NCBI GenBank assembly: GCA_029834535.1
Contig: JAQMWT010000114.1
Location: forward strand, 1-64,000
DNA length: 64,000 bases
Origin: Chrysophaeum taylorii
Lineage: Eukaryota > Sar > Pelagophyceae > Pelagomonadales > Pelagomonadaceae
Reading direction: 5' to 3'
This document shows positions 10,311 through 17,985 of this stretch, one piece after another (the first letter of the stretch is position 1; every line of letters starts with the position of its first letter). The notes under the pieces are model-generated. The model was not told the origin of the DNA and did no database searches. It saw only the letters and a list, made by a program, of their open reading frames with translations. A program made the position numbers and the translations under genes.

Positions 10311-11152
10311 TGGAGAGATTTGACACTCTCCGGGTACATGGTAGAGACTGCGTGCAGTCTTAGGCGTGTACAGACCATTCCGCTTGTCACATGCTACTAC
10401 ACAAGGTAGGGCTTTAAGTCCTAACTCCTTAAGGACATTAGGTCCCATAGAAGCGTTTACACTGACAACGAGGAACGAGGCCTCTATTAATTAAACAGAC
10501 AACCCCGTACCTGACGGTACGCACCTGGAGGCCTACTCCATGTTGGAAAAGAGCTTCAGACTGGGTTCTTCATAGTCATGAAAATAAAAGGGCGGAAGGG
10601 TAAGGAAAAAAAAGAAAGAGGGAAACAAGAGGTGAGGGTAGGAATGCCGGTCCTGGTTTGTGCGAGTGCCCGCGGCTATATATACCCCTGTGCTTCCCCA
10701 TCGTAGTGAAACGTGAACATCTGGGGCGAGTCAAGCATGTATGCGAGACGGTGGGGACCCAGCAGACGACGACGCCATCTGCTTAAGATGAACATCTGCG
10801 TCGGAGATGAACATCCGGTCCTGGCAAGCGAGAGCGCCCAGATGAGGGGGGTCTAGTGTGTGTGCTAGACGATGCGATGGGGCTCCACCAGTTGGCGGCG
10901 GCAACTGCTTCGTAGACACTCACACACTCCTTGCGGCGCAGCGGTGGAGCGGATTCGAACGCGCGAACCACCTCGTGCGCTTTAAGGGCCCATAACCAAA
11001 AGGTGAGGGTAGGAATGCCGGTCCTGGTGTGTGCGAGTGCCCGGGGCTATATATACCCCTGTGGGAAAGCCGTATTACGGAGAGAAAACCCTCGTGTAGA
11101 GATAGGTGTGAAAATGTTCCAGTGTCGCACACATAATAGTGTAGCTCTCTGG
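10311..11152 (-). repeat. 5' LTR of CopL L1, interrupted by a TRIM
   Basis: Matches the 398-399 base LTRs at 30445, 46586, 49333 and 61701 once the 438-base TRIM and one 5-base target copy are removed. The LTR begins CCAGAGAGC and ends CTCTCCA. It includes a short perfect hairpin (AGACTG-CACG-CAGTCT). Confidence 0.88.
10626..11063 (-). mobile_element. TRIM-like mini LTR element
   Basis: A 438-base insertion in the CopL LTR flanked by a GGAAA duplication (10621-10625, 11064-11068). It has 67-base direct terminal repeats (11063-10997 and 10692-10626), each with a TATATATA box near its start. GTTATGGGCCC, the half-tRNA-iMet primer complement, follows the first repeat directly at 10996-10986. 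It has no coding capacity. These are the hallmarks of a terminal-repeat retrotransposon in miniature. The repeats differ at few sites. It looks structurally whole and young relative to its host LTR. Confidence 0.82.
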
Positions 11153-11313
11153 ACCAGAGGCACAGTGATTTTTACTGATCTCTACACCCACCAACCGGCG
11201 CGCCTAGTCCGACAGCCTTATGAAGAAGACTCTCGAGCGACGCGGGGTTGCTGGCGTCATTGAACTCTCGTACAGTCGATCCTCGGCATCATCCGCAAAC
11301 ACAGCAGTCCCGA
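11153..11313. other. Junction segment with CopS leader-like fragment
   Basis: CACAGTGATTTTTAC at 11161-11175 matches the CopS leader at 16487-16500, suggesting a CopS remnant against the CopL LTR end. The remainder (to 11313) has no match in the left arm. It may hold the beginning of the MULE-like element that the left arm lost. Confidence 0.4.
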
Positions 11314-11584
11314 GATCCTCCAACATCTGGAACAAGTTCGCATACAAAGCTTCCGACCGACGCTCGACGCCTTTAATGGCTTCAACGTGAAAAAAAACAC
11401 CGACGTCATCGCCGCCTTTGAGAGAGGCGAGGTCGACGAGCACGTGCATGTCGACAGTCGACAAGGTTGCTGTCGGACTCGCGCGCGTCCCGGGCTTCAT
11501 CAAGAATTTCGAGCAGCGGCTCGCCAGTGCAGTGTGGCCCAAGGACGACGCCACCAAGGTACGTGAGGCGCAGCAAAACTTTTT
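11270..11584 (+). pseudogene. 5' coding remnant of the MULE-like element
   Basis: After a plausible splice acceptor (CTCTCGTACAG, ending near 11276), the frame reads SILGIIRKHSSPEILQHLEQ and on through DVIAAFERGEVDEH. It then continues, after a frame slip at a short GTCGAC duplication near 11450, as VPGFIKNFEQRLASAVWPKD. The product is helical and charged, and I do not recognise it. The left arm retains only the part from about 11314 on. It may be a transposase N-terminus or an unrelated captured exon. Confidence 0.35.
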
Positions 11585-11855
11585 AGGGTCGGATAAGAAA
11601 ACGAGACTAGCCCGCGCCGCAACGACGGGTCCTACAACGCGTGGGCTTTTTCCTTTTTTTGCGTGAGGGGACGAAAGGATGCCGACTTAAGGATGCCGAC
11701 TTCACTATGGGGACTAGTTCCATCGCGACGATCTCGCGGCGTGGCGGCACATACTGCTTGAGTACAAATGAACATAGTTCAGCGATCCGTTGAGTATGTC
11801 TTAGTACAAACTGAAACATAGTTAACGGCTCGTACGAACTTTCTTATCCGACCCT
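11585..11855 (+). mobile_element. MITE with AGGGTCGGATAAGAAA inverted ends, copy 2
   Basis: Same element as 4425-4691, with a small internal duplication of GGATGCCGACTT. Inverted ends AGGGTCGGATAAGAAA. No clear target duplication at this site. Confidence 0.75.
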
Positions 11856-12179
11856 GCCAGCGTCTCGCCGCGCAGAACGGCGCTTGCGGTATCCGCTCTC
11901 GCGCCGCCGACCTCAGCCTCGCTGCCCCCGCCGGTACGGAAGACCTCCCGGTGTGCCTCGTTGCGCCACACTGTTGCACCACACTGTTGTGGTGCCACAC
12001 ATCATCCGCCAAAATAAATCCCATTATCACCAGCCTTTGGTTGAAAAACTACCCCTCTAGAAGAGAAGGGTTTAATCATAGCTCTTCGGCTGATTTCTTG
12101 CGTTGGCGAAACCGTCGTCGCCAGCTCGGTCTGTCAGTACGTTCGACACTAAACGGATAACATAAACGGGAAGTTCAAT

Positions 12180-12824
12180 GTGCGTCTGTCACGTCTGGCT
12201 GGCGCATGGCTGGCGCTCGACGAAGATGGCGTAATCATTGCCGAGCGAGCTACCGACGGCGGAGCCCATCCCCACTTTGTCTCCGCAGCCGAGTGGCGTT
12301 CCTGCCGTCTGTCCAACCTCGCTCCTGAGCGTTCAACCAATCTCCAATCCAACTTAGGCGCCTCGAGGTCAGCGTCACCGGCTCCGAGCAGGCCGCGTTC
12401 CAGCAGTCGAGGGCGCGAGCCAACGATCTCGGCGCGTCCCTCATTCTATCCAACCTCCAGATTGGCGGGGTCCGCGCGGCGTTCGAGAAATACAACGCCG
12501 ACCCAGAGAGCCCCGATGCCGCGGTCCCAAAACACAGCTTTCCTGACCTCCTCGAAGCTAAAATGGAGGACGTCGGCGAAAGTCGCCGGTGAAGCGAGTT
12601 CAGCTTTCATCGCGGAGGCGGAATTAGAAAGTAGGCGTGTAATATCCTCGCGGTCCGGCTTCCTGCGACTGGAGTTAGGGGGAGTGTTTACGGACGACTC
12701 CACAGGAGCGAGAGAACGAGGAGGGTCGCGACGGGCAGGCGTGACTCTTATTGGGAGGCTTCGCTGTGGCTGGTACGGCATTGGCGACGTCCGAGCAATG
12801 GTAGTGGTAAAGAGGAAGGGCTAG
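12180..12824 (+). pseudogene. Uncharacterised coding remnant, right arm
   Basis: An open frame of 214 codons begins RLSRLAGAWLALDEDG. A second frame after TCCAACTTAG (12353, splice-acceptor-like) reads LEVSVTGSEQAAFQQS through SLILSNLQIGGVRAAFEKYN to a stop near 12588 and looks more protein-like. The gene may have been spliced. I recognise no family. It lies between the MITE and the G-tract array. Confidence 0.3.
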
Positions 12825-12937
12825 TTTAACGACATTGCGGTCACCAGGGTAAGCGACTAGTTTTCGTCGTAGGACCATGATCTTCTTAGGGTGATTTGGC
12901 TATTAGTGGGGCGACAACGCTGGATTCTATATGTGTT

Positions 12938-13150
12938 GGGGGGGGCGACCTTAAAAACATAGTGTTTTTTGGGGGGGCGACCTTATAAACATGTTGTTTT
13001 TTTGGGGGGGCGACCGTAGAAAAAGTGGTGATTTGGGGGGGGGCGACCTCAACAAAAAAGTGGTGATTTTGGGGCCGCCTTAAAAAAAGTGGACGTTTTG
13101 GGGGGGCGACCTTAAAACCATGCGTCGAATTTGGGGGGGCGACCTATAAA
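12938..13150 (+). repeat. G-tract tandem array, right arm
   Basis: About seven imperfect units built on G(4-9)CGACC plus an A/T-rich spacer. Most G runs are 7-9 long, against 5 in the left arm. The array could fold as G-quadruplex on this strand. It lies in the non-coding part of the MULE-like element. Confidence 0.82.
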
Positions 13151-13229
13151 AAGTGGCGGTTGATTAGTCGAAAAGTCCTTTAGGCCGTTTAGTTCGGCGA
13201 AGAGCCAACGGAAACTTCTTCGTCAGCCG

Positions 13230-13571
13230 ATGGCGTCTACGCCGTCGCGGGCGAGGACGCAGACCCTACAGGAGTCACCTATTCCACCATCGCCGTCGTC
13301 GCCGCCATTGTCGCGGTCGCGGCCGCAAACGTTTGAGGAATCACCGATTCCACCATCGCCACCACCACAGGCCCAAACCGATTCAGGAGCGGCTGCGCTG
13401 CAACCGCTGCCATGGGAGTCGGGAGTCCCATGGGAGTCGGGAGTCGGAGGAGTCAGTCGGCGAGGCGAAGGAGCGCGTCATAGCGCGTATACTGAAAGCT
13501 TCCGACGCCGTGACGGTCTTAGGCGCGAGAAAATGTGTCTTAAAAAGATGCGTCCCGTCGCAGTAACATGA
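13230..13571 (+). CDS. Pro/Ser-rich hypothetical ORF of the MULE-like element
   Basis: 113 codons starting MASTPSRARTQTLQES with a repeated ESPIPPSP motif and tandem PWESGV units. Low complexity and no domain recognised. It may be a short exon or a chance frame. The left arm carries a similar open start (3086 downward). It lies just downstream of the G-tract array. Confidence 0.25.
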   Translation: MASTPSRARTQTLQESPIPPSPSSPPLSRSRPQTFEESPIPPSPPPQAQTDSGAAALQPLPWESGVPWESGVGGVSRRGEGARHSAYTESFRRRDGLRREKMCLKKMRPVAVT

Positions 13572-13616
13572 CTTCGAAAAGTTTCGACGTCTCCGCCCCG
13601 CGCGCAGGCGCAAGCA

Positions 13617-14236
13617 TTGTCCCGCGACCTCGCGCGGCAGTTCCACGGGGACAAATGGCGAGACCAGCGGGCGCATGACGTGATGCAGCGGCTGAACAAA
13701 GCGTTACGAACGCTTCGCAACTACTTCGGAGCGACGCCGCCTCCTCCTGTCGGCTCGTCGTGCGAGGCTCGCTCAGTGCCTATGTCCACGGTCGAGGCTG
13801 AGTCGGATATCGATGATTCTGATGGTGCATGGGAAGCGGAATGGGACGCGACTTTTAGCAACCACGACGCTGACGAATACTGCGAGAAGAAGCGCCACTT
13901 TTAAAAAAAGAGGAAGAAGAATGCGGCGGAAATTAATCGGGCTCGAAACGCGTCGAAGGCGGCGTACCAACGGCGTGTAGAGGAGCAACGCCGGTACCTC
14001 TTCGCGAAAGACGCGGCGTTATCTGGGAGCCTCTGCGCATTTACGACCCGCTCCTCGCGTGCGAGCTGGTTGTGGGTAGTGAGACCGGGAGCGACGGGGC
14101 AGCGTCGTTCGAGTTTCAGTGGCAGGCCGAACAATTCGCGCGCGGTCGATCGGCTAAATTTGGCACCGTGCTCGAAGCTCGCGAATGCAAGCACGACGTC
14201 CTCTGTTTGGTTTGCGGTGCGGCAGAGACGGCATGA
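13617..14236 (+). pseudogene. MULE-like transposase N-terminal region
   Basis: Reads MSRDLARQFHGDKWRDQRAH..., then an acidic stretch (ESDIDDSDGAWEAEWD), then a basic segment (NAAEINRARNASKAAYQRR), then VIWEPLRIYDPLLACELVVG, and ends with ECKHDVLCLVCGAAETA. The CLVC pair, followed downstream by GRFVLRNHTEHSRSC near 14330-14390, could be a Cys/His finger of the kind found at MULE N-termini. One in-frame stop and one frame slip are visible. The left arm keeps the frame where this arm slips. Confidence 0.45.
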
Positions 14237-14304
14237 GCTCGCGCCAGCAAGAATGCCCGGCGTGGTGTTAGGGCGGCGACGCCAGGCGTGGAGGCCCAAG
14301 ACGA

Positions 14305-15506
14305 GTGTCCTTTCGTCGAGATATACCGGCGTTCCCCGACAACCGGCCGCTTCGTCTTGCGAAACCACACGGAGCACTCGCGAAGCTGTGCTGCACGTTC
14401 ACAGCCCATAAGAAGGAATGCAACGAAACGAACGCCATGCTCGACCCGAAGCACTTGGCGCCGAAATTACAACAAATGGCCAGGTCGAATTCCTTGGACG
14501 TGGCCCGATTCTGGCTGTGTGTCCGTGCGCCCTCGAAGAGGAAAGTCGACAATATCTGGGAACGCATGTCCGATCCCGCGAAAGAATACCCTCTCGGAAA
14601 TGATCGCAAGAAAGAGAACATCATTCCCACCTACGCTGGGATCAAGGACACGGAAAAGGTCACAAGCCAGGCCGTCGAGTCATCGAACAACGCTGACGAT
14701 AAACATAATGTAAGTCGCGTCGCATTCCATCTGTCAAATCGCGAGCGTGCAGTCATCTGATCTGACATTCCCGTCAGGTTCGATCGGCGTGCCCCTCGGT
14801 GATCCTCATGACAGAACTTTTTGCGCAGCGCCAGAAATTCCTCCATGACAAAGCAGCGGCGGATAGTTGTGTCCGGGCGCTTCCGCCGCGCGTTGAGGAG
14901 CGCCTCGCCAGGATCATCACAGAAGCCATGCGAATATACCCCGGCGTCTCGTGGATTGACGCCGAGACTAAGGTAGAGGCCCGCGTCCGGAGCAAGGTGG
15001 ATCAATCGAAAGTCCACAAGATAATTTTCAGTGCGAATGCGACGGGGCCGCCGGAGTGTGACTGCTGTTACCATCGATCCGGCCTCCCCTGCTATCACGG
15101 GGCTCGAGCTATCGTGGACAAGTGCGGCCAGCACGAAATTTGGCGATTTGTTTCGAAAAAACTCACAACCCAGCACTGGCGGGAGCTCTTTCAGGACGTC
15201 GACTTCCACCTTCCGTCGTCCGCTGAGATCTCCGAGCTTCCCCGGGTCCTCTCGATCCTCTTCCCGGTTGCTATACGCCCACCAAAGGGACGCCCCTCCA
15301 AGAACCCCGGCGCCCGGATCCACTCCGCTCGTGAGGATGGCCGGCAGAAGCGCACTAGGGTGCGTTATTGCCGTCTCTGTAAAGACCAGGGCCACGCAAC
15401 AGCGGAGTGCCCTTTCCAGCAATTTGCTGGTACCCTCAACGACGACAGCAGCGACGACGACCGCGGCGACAACGACGCCGAGGGCAACCATGGTGCCTAC
15501 GTTTAG
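14305..15506 (+). CDS. MULE-like transposase C-terminal part with SWIM finger
   Basis: Two exons, 14305-14709 and 14778-15506, joined in phase 0 across a 68-base intron (GTAAGT donor, CTGATCTGAC branch-like site, CCCGTCAG acceptor). The second exon has a SWIM zinc finger, CDCCYHRSGLPCYH (C-x-C-x8-C-x-H), then a zinc knuckle, CRLCKDQGHATAEC (C-x2-C-x4-H-x4-C), and an acidic Asp-rich C-terminus. SWIM followed by a zinc knuckle is the usual C-terminal layout of Mutator-like transposases and binds DNA or protein. The DDE core is not present, so this cannot be a catalytic transposase. The true start is uncertain, because coding signal continues upstream. Confidence 0.65.
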
Positions 15507-16323
15507 CACGCCCGCGCTTGCGCCTTTCATTCTCAGCTCCGTTGTGTGGCTCGTGCTCTCGGTGCAAAGGCCCGATAGCCTGCCTGGTGCTGCGTTCCAC
15601 TTTCCAAGGAAGTGCGCATGCTCAACACCCAAGTATTTAAACGTCGCCAAGACTCCTCGCAACGCCCCGTCTCTCTCTATCACGCCCCTCACTTCTGAAG
15701 TGCTTCCCCCCATAACATCTCCGGGCTATCGCAAGCTTTCTTCGCCGCCAGCAAAACGCCAAAATCCACGACTCCTAGCACCTCGGTACCCTGGGACGTT
15801 GCTAACCGTTTGACCGCGGCAGACTCTGATTTCCGTCACTAGATTTACTGAGACGGGGTCGCTTACAGCCAAAAAGTACCGCCCGCCCATTCTCGAAAGC
15901 ACCACCCGCACCCAACTTTTTAGTGCCCCTTCGGTGGTTTCGTTGCCCCCCCGCCGCACAAATAGGCTTTCGTTGGCGCCGCCGCCGCCAGCCCGACCCC
16001 ACAAGGTCCAAGGGCCGAGTTTGCGAGTATCAATTTGACCTGCGCCTAGGACGGACCTGGCTTCGGGGAACGGTCAACTTTGCTTTCGCTACCTCCGCGT
16101 CGCCCTGGCGTCAGGTCCATCCGGGTTCTCCAAAGCAAAATACTTTCAATGGACAGGCACGAGGTCCTGGCGCTCGAGCTGGAGATGCATCGGCGAGGAG
16201 GCCGGCACAAAGCTAGACCAAGAGTGGGGCGACGTACCCGGTGCCTTGGACATCAATGACATCATCGAGCATACATCACTCCTCGCCCCTCGGGGTCGCT
16301 GGCTAGCCCACGAAGACGGATAC
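15507..16323 (+). other. 3' region of MULE-like element, no clear gene
   Basis: About 800 bases after the transposase stop. A frame ending at 16325 reads MDRHEVLALELEMHRRGG and continues through DINDIIEHT. It is present in both arms but short and unrecognised. No terminal inverted repeat matching the 5' end of the element was found by eye. Confidence 0.3.
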
Positions 16324-16481
16324 TAGAGATAGAAAATTTGATATAGGGTCCGTACCCCCCCTCCTCTCGTCTCTCTCACACCCAATCACCAATAAAATCG
16401 CAGTGTCGAACACCGTGCTGCTCTTTGTGTCGTTAGGGACAGGCGTCAGGGCAGCGCTACCACTGCCATCATTCTCTACCA
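16324..16481 (+). repeat. CopS LTR, 158 bp (element S1)
   Basis: Begins TAGAGATAGAAAAT and ends ATTCTCTACCA. An isolated copy of exactly the same length lies at 49734-49891 on the other strand, which fixes both ends. The terminal TAGAG/CTCTA are inverted. It abuts the MULE-like element directly. Confidence 0.75.
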
Positions 16482-16538
16482 GGGACACAGTGATTTTTAC
16501 GTGTCCCTACGTTTGGACCCAGTCCGGTACTGGTAGAG
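16474..16538 (+). promoter_or_regulatory. U5-leader RNA stem with two inner hairpins (S1)
   Basis: CTCTACCAG at the LTR end pairs with CTGGTAGAG at 16530-16538. Inside lie GGGACAC/GTGTCCC and GGAC/GTCC hairpins. The same three-part fold with different paired bases occurs at 17858, 50775 and 56014. It probably frames the primer-binding site. Confidence 0.65.
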
Positions 16539-16720
16539 AAACGTCCCTCCGAAAGACATCGACTTCGATCGACGTCTCGGACGAAGACCCATGATTTCCA
16601 TGTAAGAGCAATCTCCTGAAGTTCACGAAGTTTATAAGACCGTAGACAAGTCTAATCGCTTGCTACAGGTGCAAGAATGTGAAAGCAACCAACAACTCGC
16701 AAAAACGCAACCCCAAAACG

Positions 16721-17161
16721 ATGGCGACTCACGACCCACAAGTCCCGAGTCTGGATTATGCGAAGCAGTTCGCTACACCACGAGAACACGCTCTCTGGCT
16801 CTTGCAACAGCTCAACGATATCAAAGCGGATTTCTATGCTGAACTTGATGCGCATGCCGCTGAAAACGCTGCCAACCATGCTAAGCTCGCCGCAAAAATC
16901 GAAGCTATGAACGAGCAACTCGACCAGGACGAGCAACTTGAACAGGCTTCCCCACCAGCTGCTCTTACGGAGACCCCCCTCAAGCAAACTTCTCAAGAAG
17001 TCGCGACCCAAGACCCGATTGTCTCGATGGTCACCCCCCCCCTCATGCGCAAGCTCTCGAACATGGACGACCACCACCTTCTGCCGTCCACCCCGCTGGA
17101 TGTCAAACACCCCGCGTCAAAGTCACGGCCCCCACAGCCGTCACTCCAGACCCCGGTATAG
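16721..17161 (+). CDS. gag-like N-terminal ORF of S1 (fossil)
   Basis: Begins MATHDPQVPSLDYAKQF. Residues 20-75 are helical and Ala/Glu-rich (coiled-coil-like), followed by a Pro/Thr-rich part. The position after an LTR and leader indicates gag. No similarity to known capsid folds was recognised by eye. Start chosen at the first in-frame ATG. Confidence 0.45.
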   Translation: MATHDPQVPSLDYAKQFATPREHALWLLQQLNDIKADFYAELDAHAAENAANHAKLAAKIEAMNEQLDQDEQLEQASPPAALTETPLKQTSQEVATQDPIVSMVTPPLMRKLSNMDDHHLLPSTPLDVKHPASKSRPPQPSLQTPV

Positions 17162-17233
17162 CCACGGTTACTCCACAAGCCGGCACACCCCACCTTCGAG
17201 GACACTCCACCTTGTTCGAATATCGCACCAGCG

Positions 17234-17662
17234 ATGTTGAACACTCCACCACCACCACCACTCTTCATTACTCCCTTCACTCCACCAACTCCACCGGAGC
17301 CTCCACCTCCTTCACTGGAGCCTAACTCCCCACTTTCGGCGACTCCACATTCACCATCTCTTCAAGTTCCCCAGCATCCTCGTCCTCCCGCTCGCTGCAA
17401 CACTCACCCCCTTCCCGACGATCATGCCACCTACGGCCATGACGGCCCCGGCACCTCCATCCCTGACAAACCCCCCACCGCGGCTAAAGCTCCTGCCGCC
17501 CCACCATCGGACCCTCCTGTCCGATATCCATCATCTTCCACAAGTCACTCTCCTCCCGACTTTCATCTCCACCCACAAGACCATACCACCTACGGCCACG
17601 ACGGCTCCGGCACTTCCATTCCTACCCAATCTCCCACCGCGGCTCACGCTCCTGCCGCCCCG

Positions 17663-17698
<36 letters not shown>

Positions 17699-17713
17699 TC
17701 TGTCGATTTGTAG
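17234..17713 (+). CDS. Pro-rich gag extension with internal repeat (fossil)
   Basis: Proline-rich open frame containing two copies, 156 bases apart, of a segment reading TYGHDGPGTSIP and TYGHDGSGTSIP with flanking matches (from about 17425 and 17581). It ends in an Asp-Arg-Gln-Thr repeat encoded by the GACA microsatellite. Low-complexity linker; function unknown. Confidence 0.35.
17663..17698 (+). repeat. (GACA)9 microsatellite
   Basis: Nine perfect GACA units just before the LTR of S2, at the junction of two copia fragments. Perfect units suggest recent expansion. Confidence 0.95.
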
Positions 17714-17865
17714 TAAGGAAAATCCGAATTAGGGATAGCACCCTTAGCACCCCCTTTTCTAGGGTTAGTTCCCTTAACTTTGCCACCGCTGTGTTATTCG
17801 CACCGGCTGTCCTCGTTTAGGAGACAGATTCGAGGACAGACTACCACTGTTCTCACGCTCTGTTG
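17711..17865 (+). repeat. CopS LTR, 5' LTR of S2
   Basis: Aligns with 55858-56021: TAG..AAAATC.GAATTAGGG, CCGGCTGTCCTCG, GGAGACAGATTCGAGGACAGACTACCACTG. About 155 bases. The end is taken at the CTCTGTTG that forms the U5 side of the leader stem. Confidence 0.75.
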
Positions 17866-17929
17866 AAGGGTAACGCAGTTGTGATTACGGTTCTCTAGGT
17901 ATTGGGCACCAGTCCCGGTATCAGCAGAG
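17858..17929 (+). promoter_or_regulatory. U5-leader RNA stem (S2)
   Basis: CTCTGTTGA (17858-17866) pairs with TCAGCAGAG (17921-17929). Inner hairpins are GTAA...TTAC and GGG...CCC. Same architecture as in S1, S4 and S5. Confidence 0.65.
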
Positions 17930-17985
17930 CCCCAGGATTTCCAGAAGAGTCCCGTCGCTCCCTGACGTTCCTGAACCCAAGCAAA

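Larger units (their letters stand above)
4990..11152 (-). mobile_element. CopL copia element L1, 5' portion (fossil)
   Basis: Minus-strand Ty1/copia element of the long-LTR family. In its own order it has an LTR (11152-10311), a half-tRNA-iMet primer site, a leader, gag, protease, DNMT, and the start of the integrase region, where homology fades near 4990. RT, RNase H, the 3' ORF and the 3' LTR are absent here. It is broken, with several breaks. A SINE (5677-6038) and a TRIM (10626-11063) inserted into it. Close similarity to L3 (30843-46984) suggests fairly recent activity of the family. The nested insertions show that L1 is older than those insertions. Confidence 0.85.
11280..16323 (+). mobile_element. 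MULE-like DNA transposon, copy 2 (better preserved)
   Basis: Plus-strand copy. Order: exon-like 5' coding remnant (11270-11580), MITE, second coding remnant (12180-12824), G-tract array, N-terminal transposase-like region (13617-14236), spliced C-terminal transposase region (14305-15506), and a 3' tail to the LTR junction at 16324. The SWIM finger plus zinc knuckle is typical of Mutator-like transposases, but the DDE catalytic core expected between N-terminal and SWIM parts is not visible. The element is therefore probably a non-autonomous deletion derivative. Terminal inverted repeats were not identified. Confidence 0.65.
11314..16360. repeat. Right arm of the large inverted duplication
   Basis: Inverted partner of 1-4941. 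Both arms share the MULE-like element, the MITE in the same place, the G-tract array and the abutting CopS LTR start. This argues for duplication of one segment rather than two separate insertions. The right arm is slightly longer, mainly through G-run lengths and small indels. Confidence 0.9.
16324..17710 (+). mobile_element. CopS copia element S1, 5' end only (fossil)
   Basis: Short LTR, leader stem and a gag-like region, cut off where the next LTR begins at 17711. No protease, integrase or RT. The gag differs from that of S2, S4 and S5, so this is a separate lineage within the short-LTR group. Broken. Confidence 0.6.

Noticed and set aside
10930-10990. tRNA gene suggested by GTTCGAATCC-like B box on the minus strand
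   Set aside because: No cloverleaf with a 7-base T loop and acceptor stem could be drawn. The segment is inside the TRIM, and GGTTATGGGCCC there is better explained as a primer-binding site.
11204-11557. Minus-strand gene over the 5' part of the right arm
   Set aside because: The plus-strand reading (SILGIIRKHSSPEILQ...) looks more protein-like and agrees with the element's orientation. The minus frame is probably its shadow.
1-16360. Polinton or giant TIR transposon (arms as terminal inverted repeats)
   Set aside because: The spacer is an ordinary copia element with its own ends. No DNA polymerase B, capsid or ATPase genes of Polintons are present.
17663-17698. CRISPR or other structured array
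   Set aside because: It is a plain (GACA)9 microsatellite without spacers.
17858-17929. tRNA-like gene in the CopS leader
   Set aside because: It has an outer stem and two hairpins but lacks a T loop, CCA and anticodon arm. A U5-leader fold fits all copies better.
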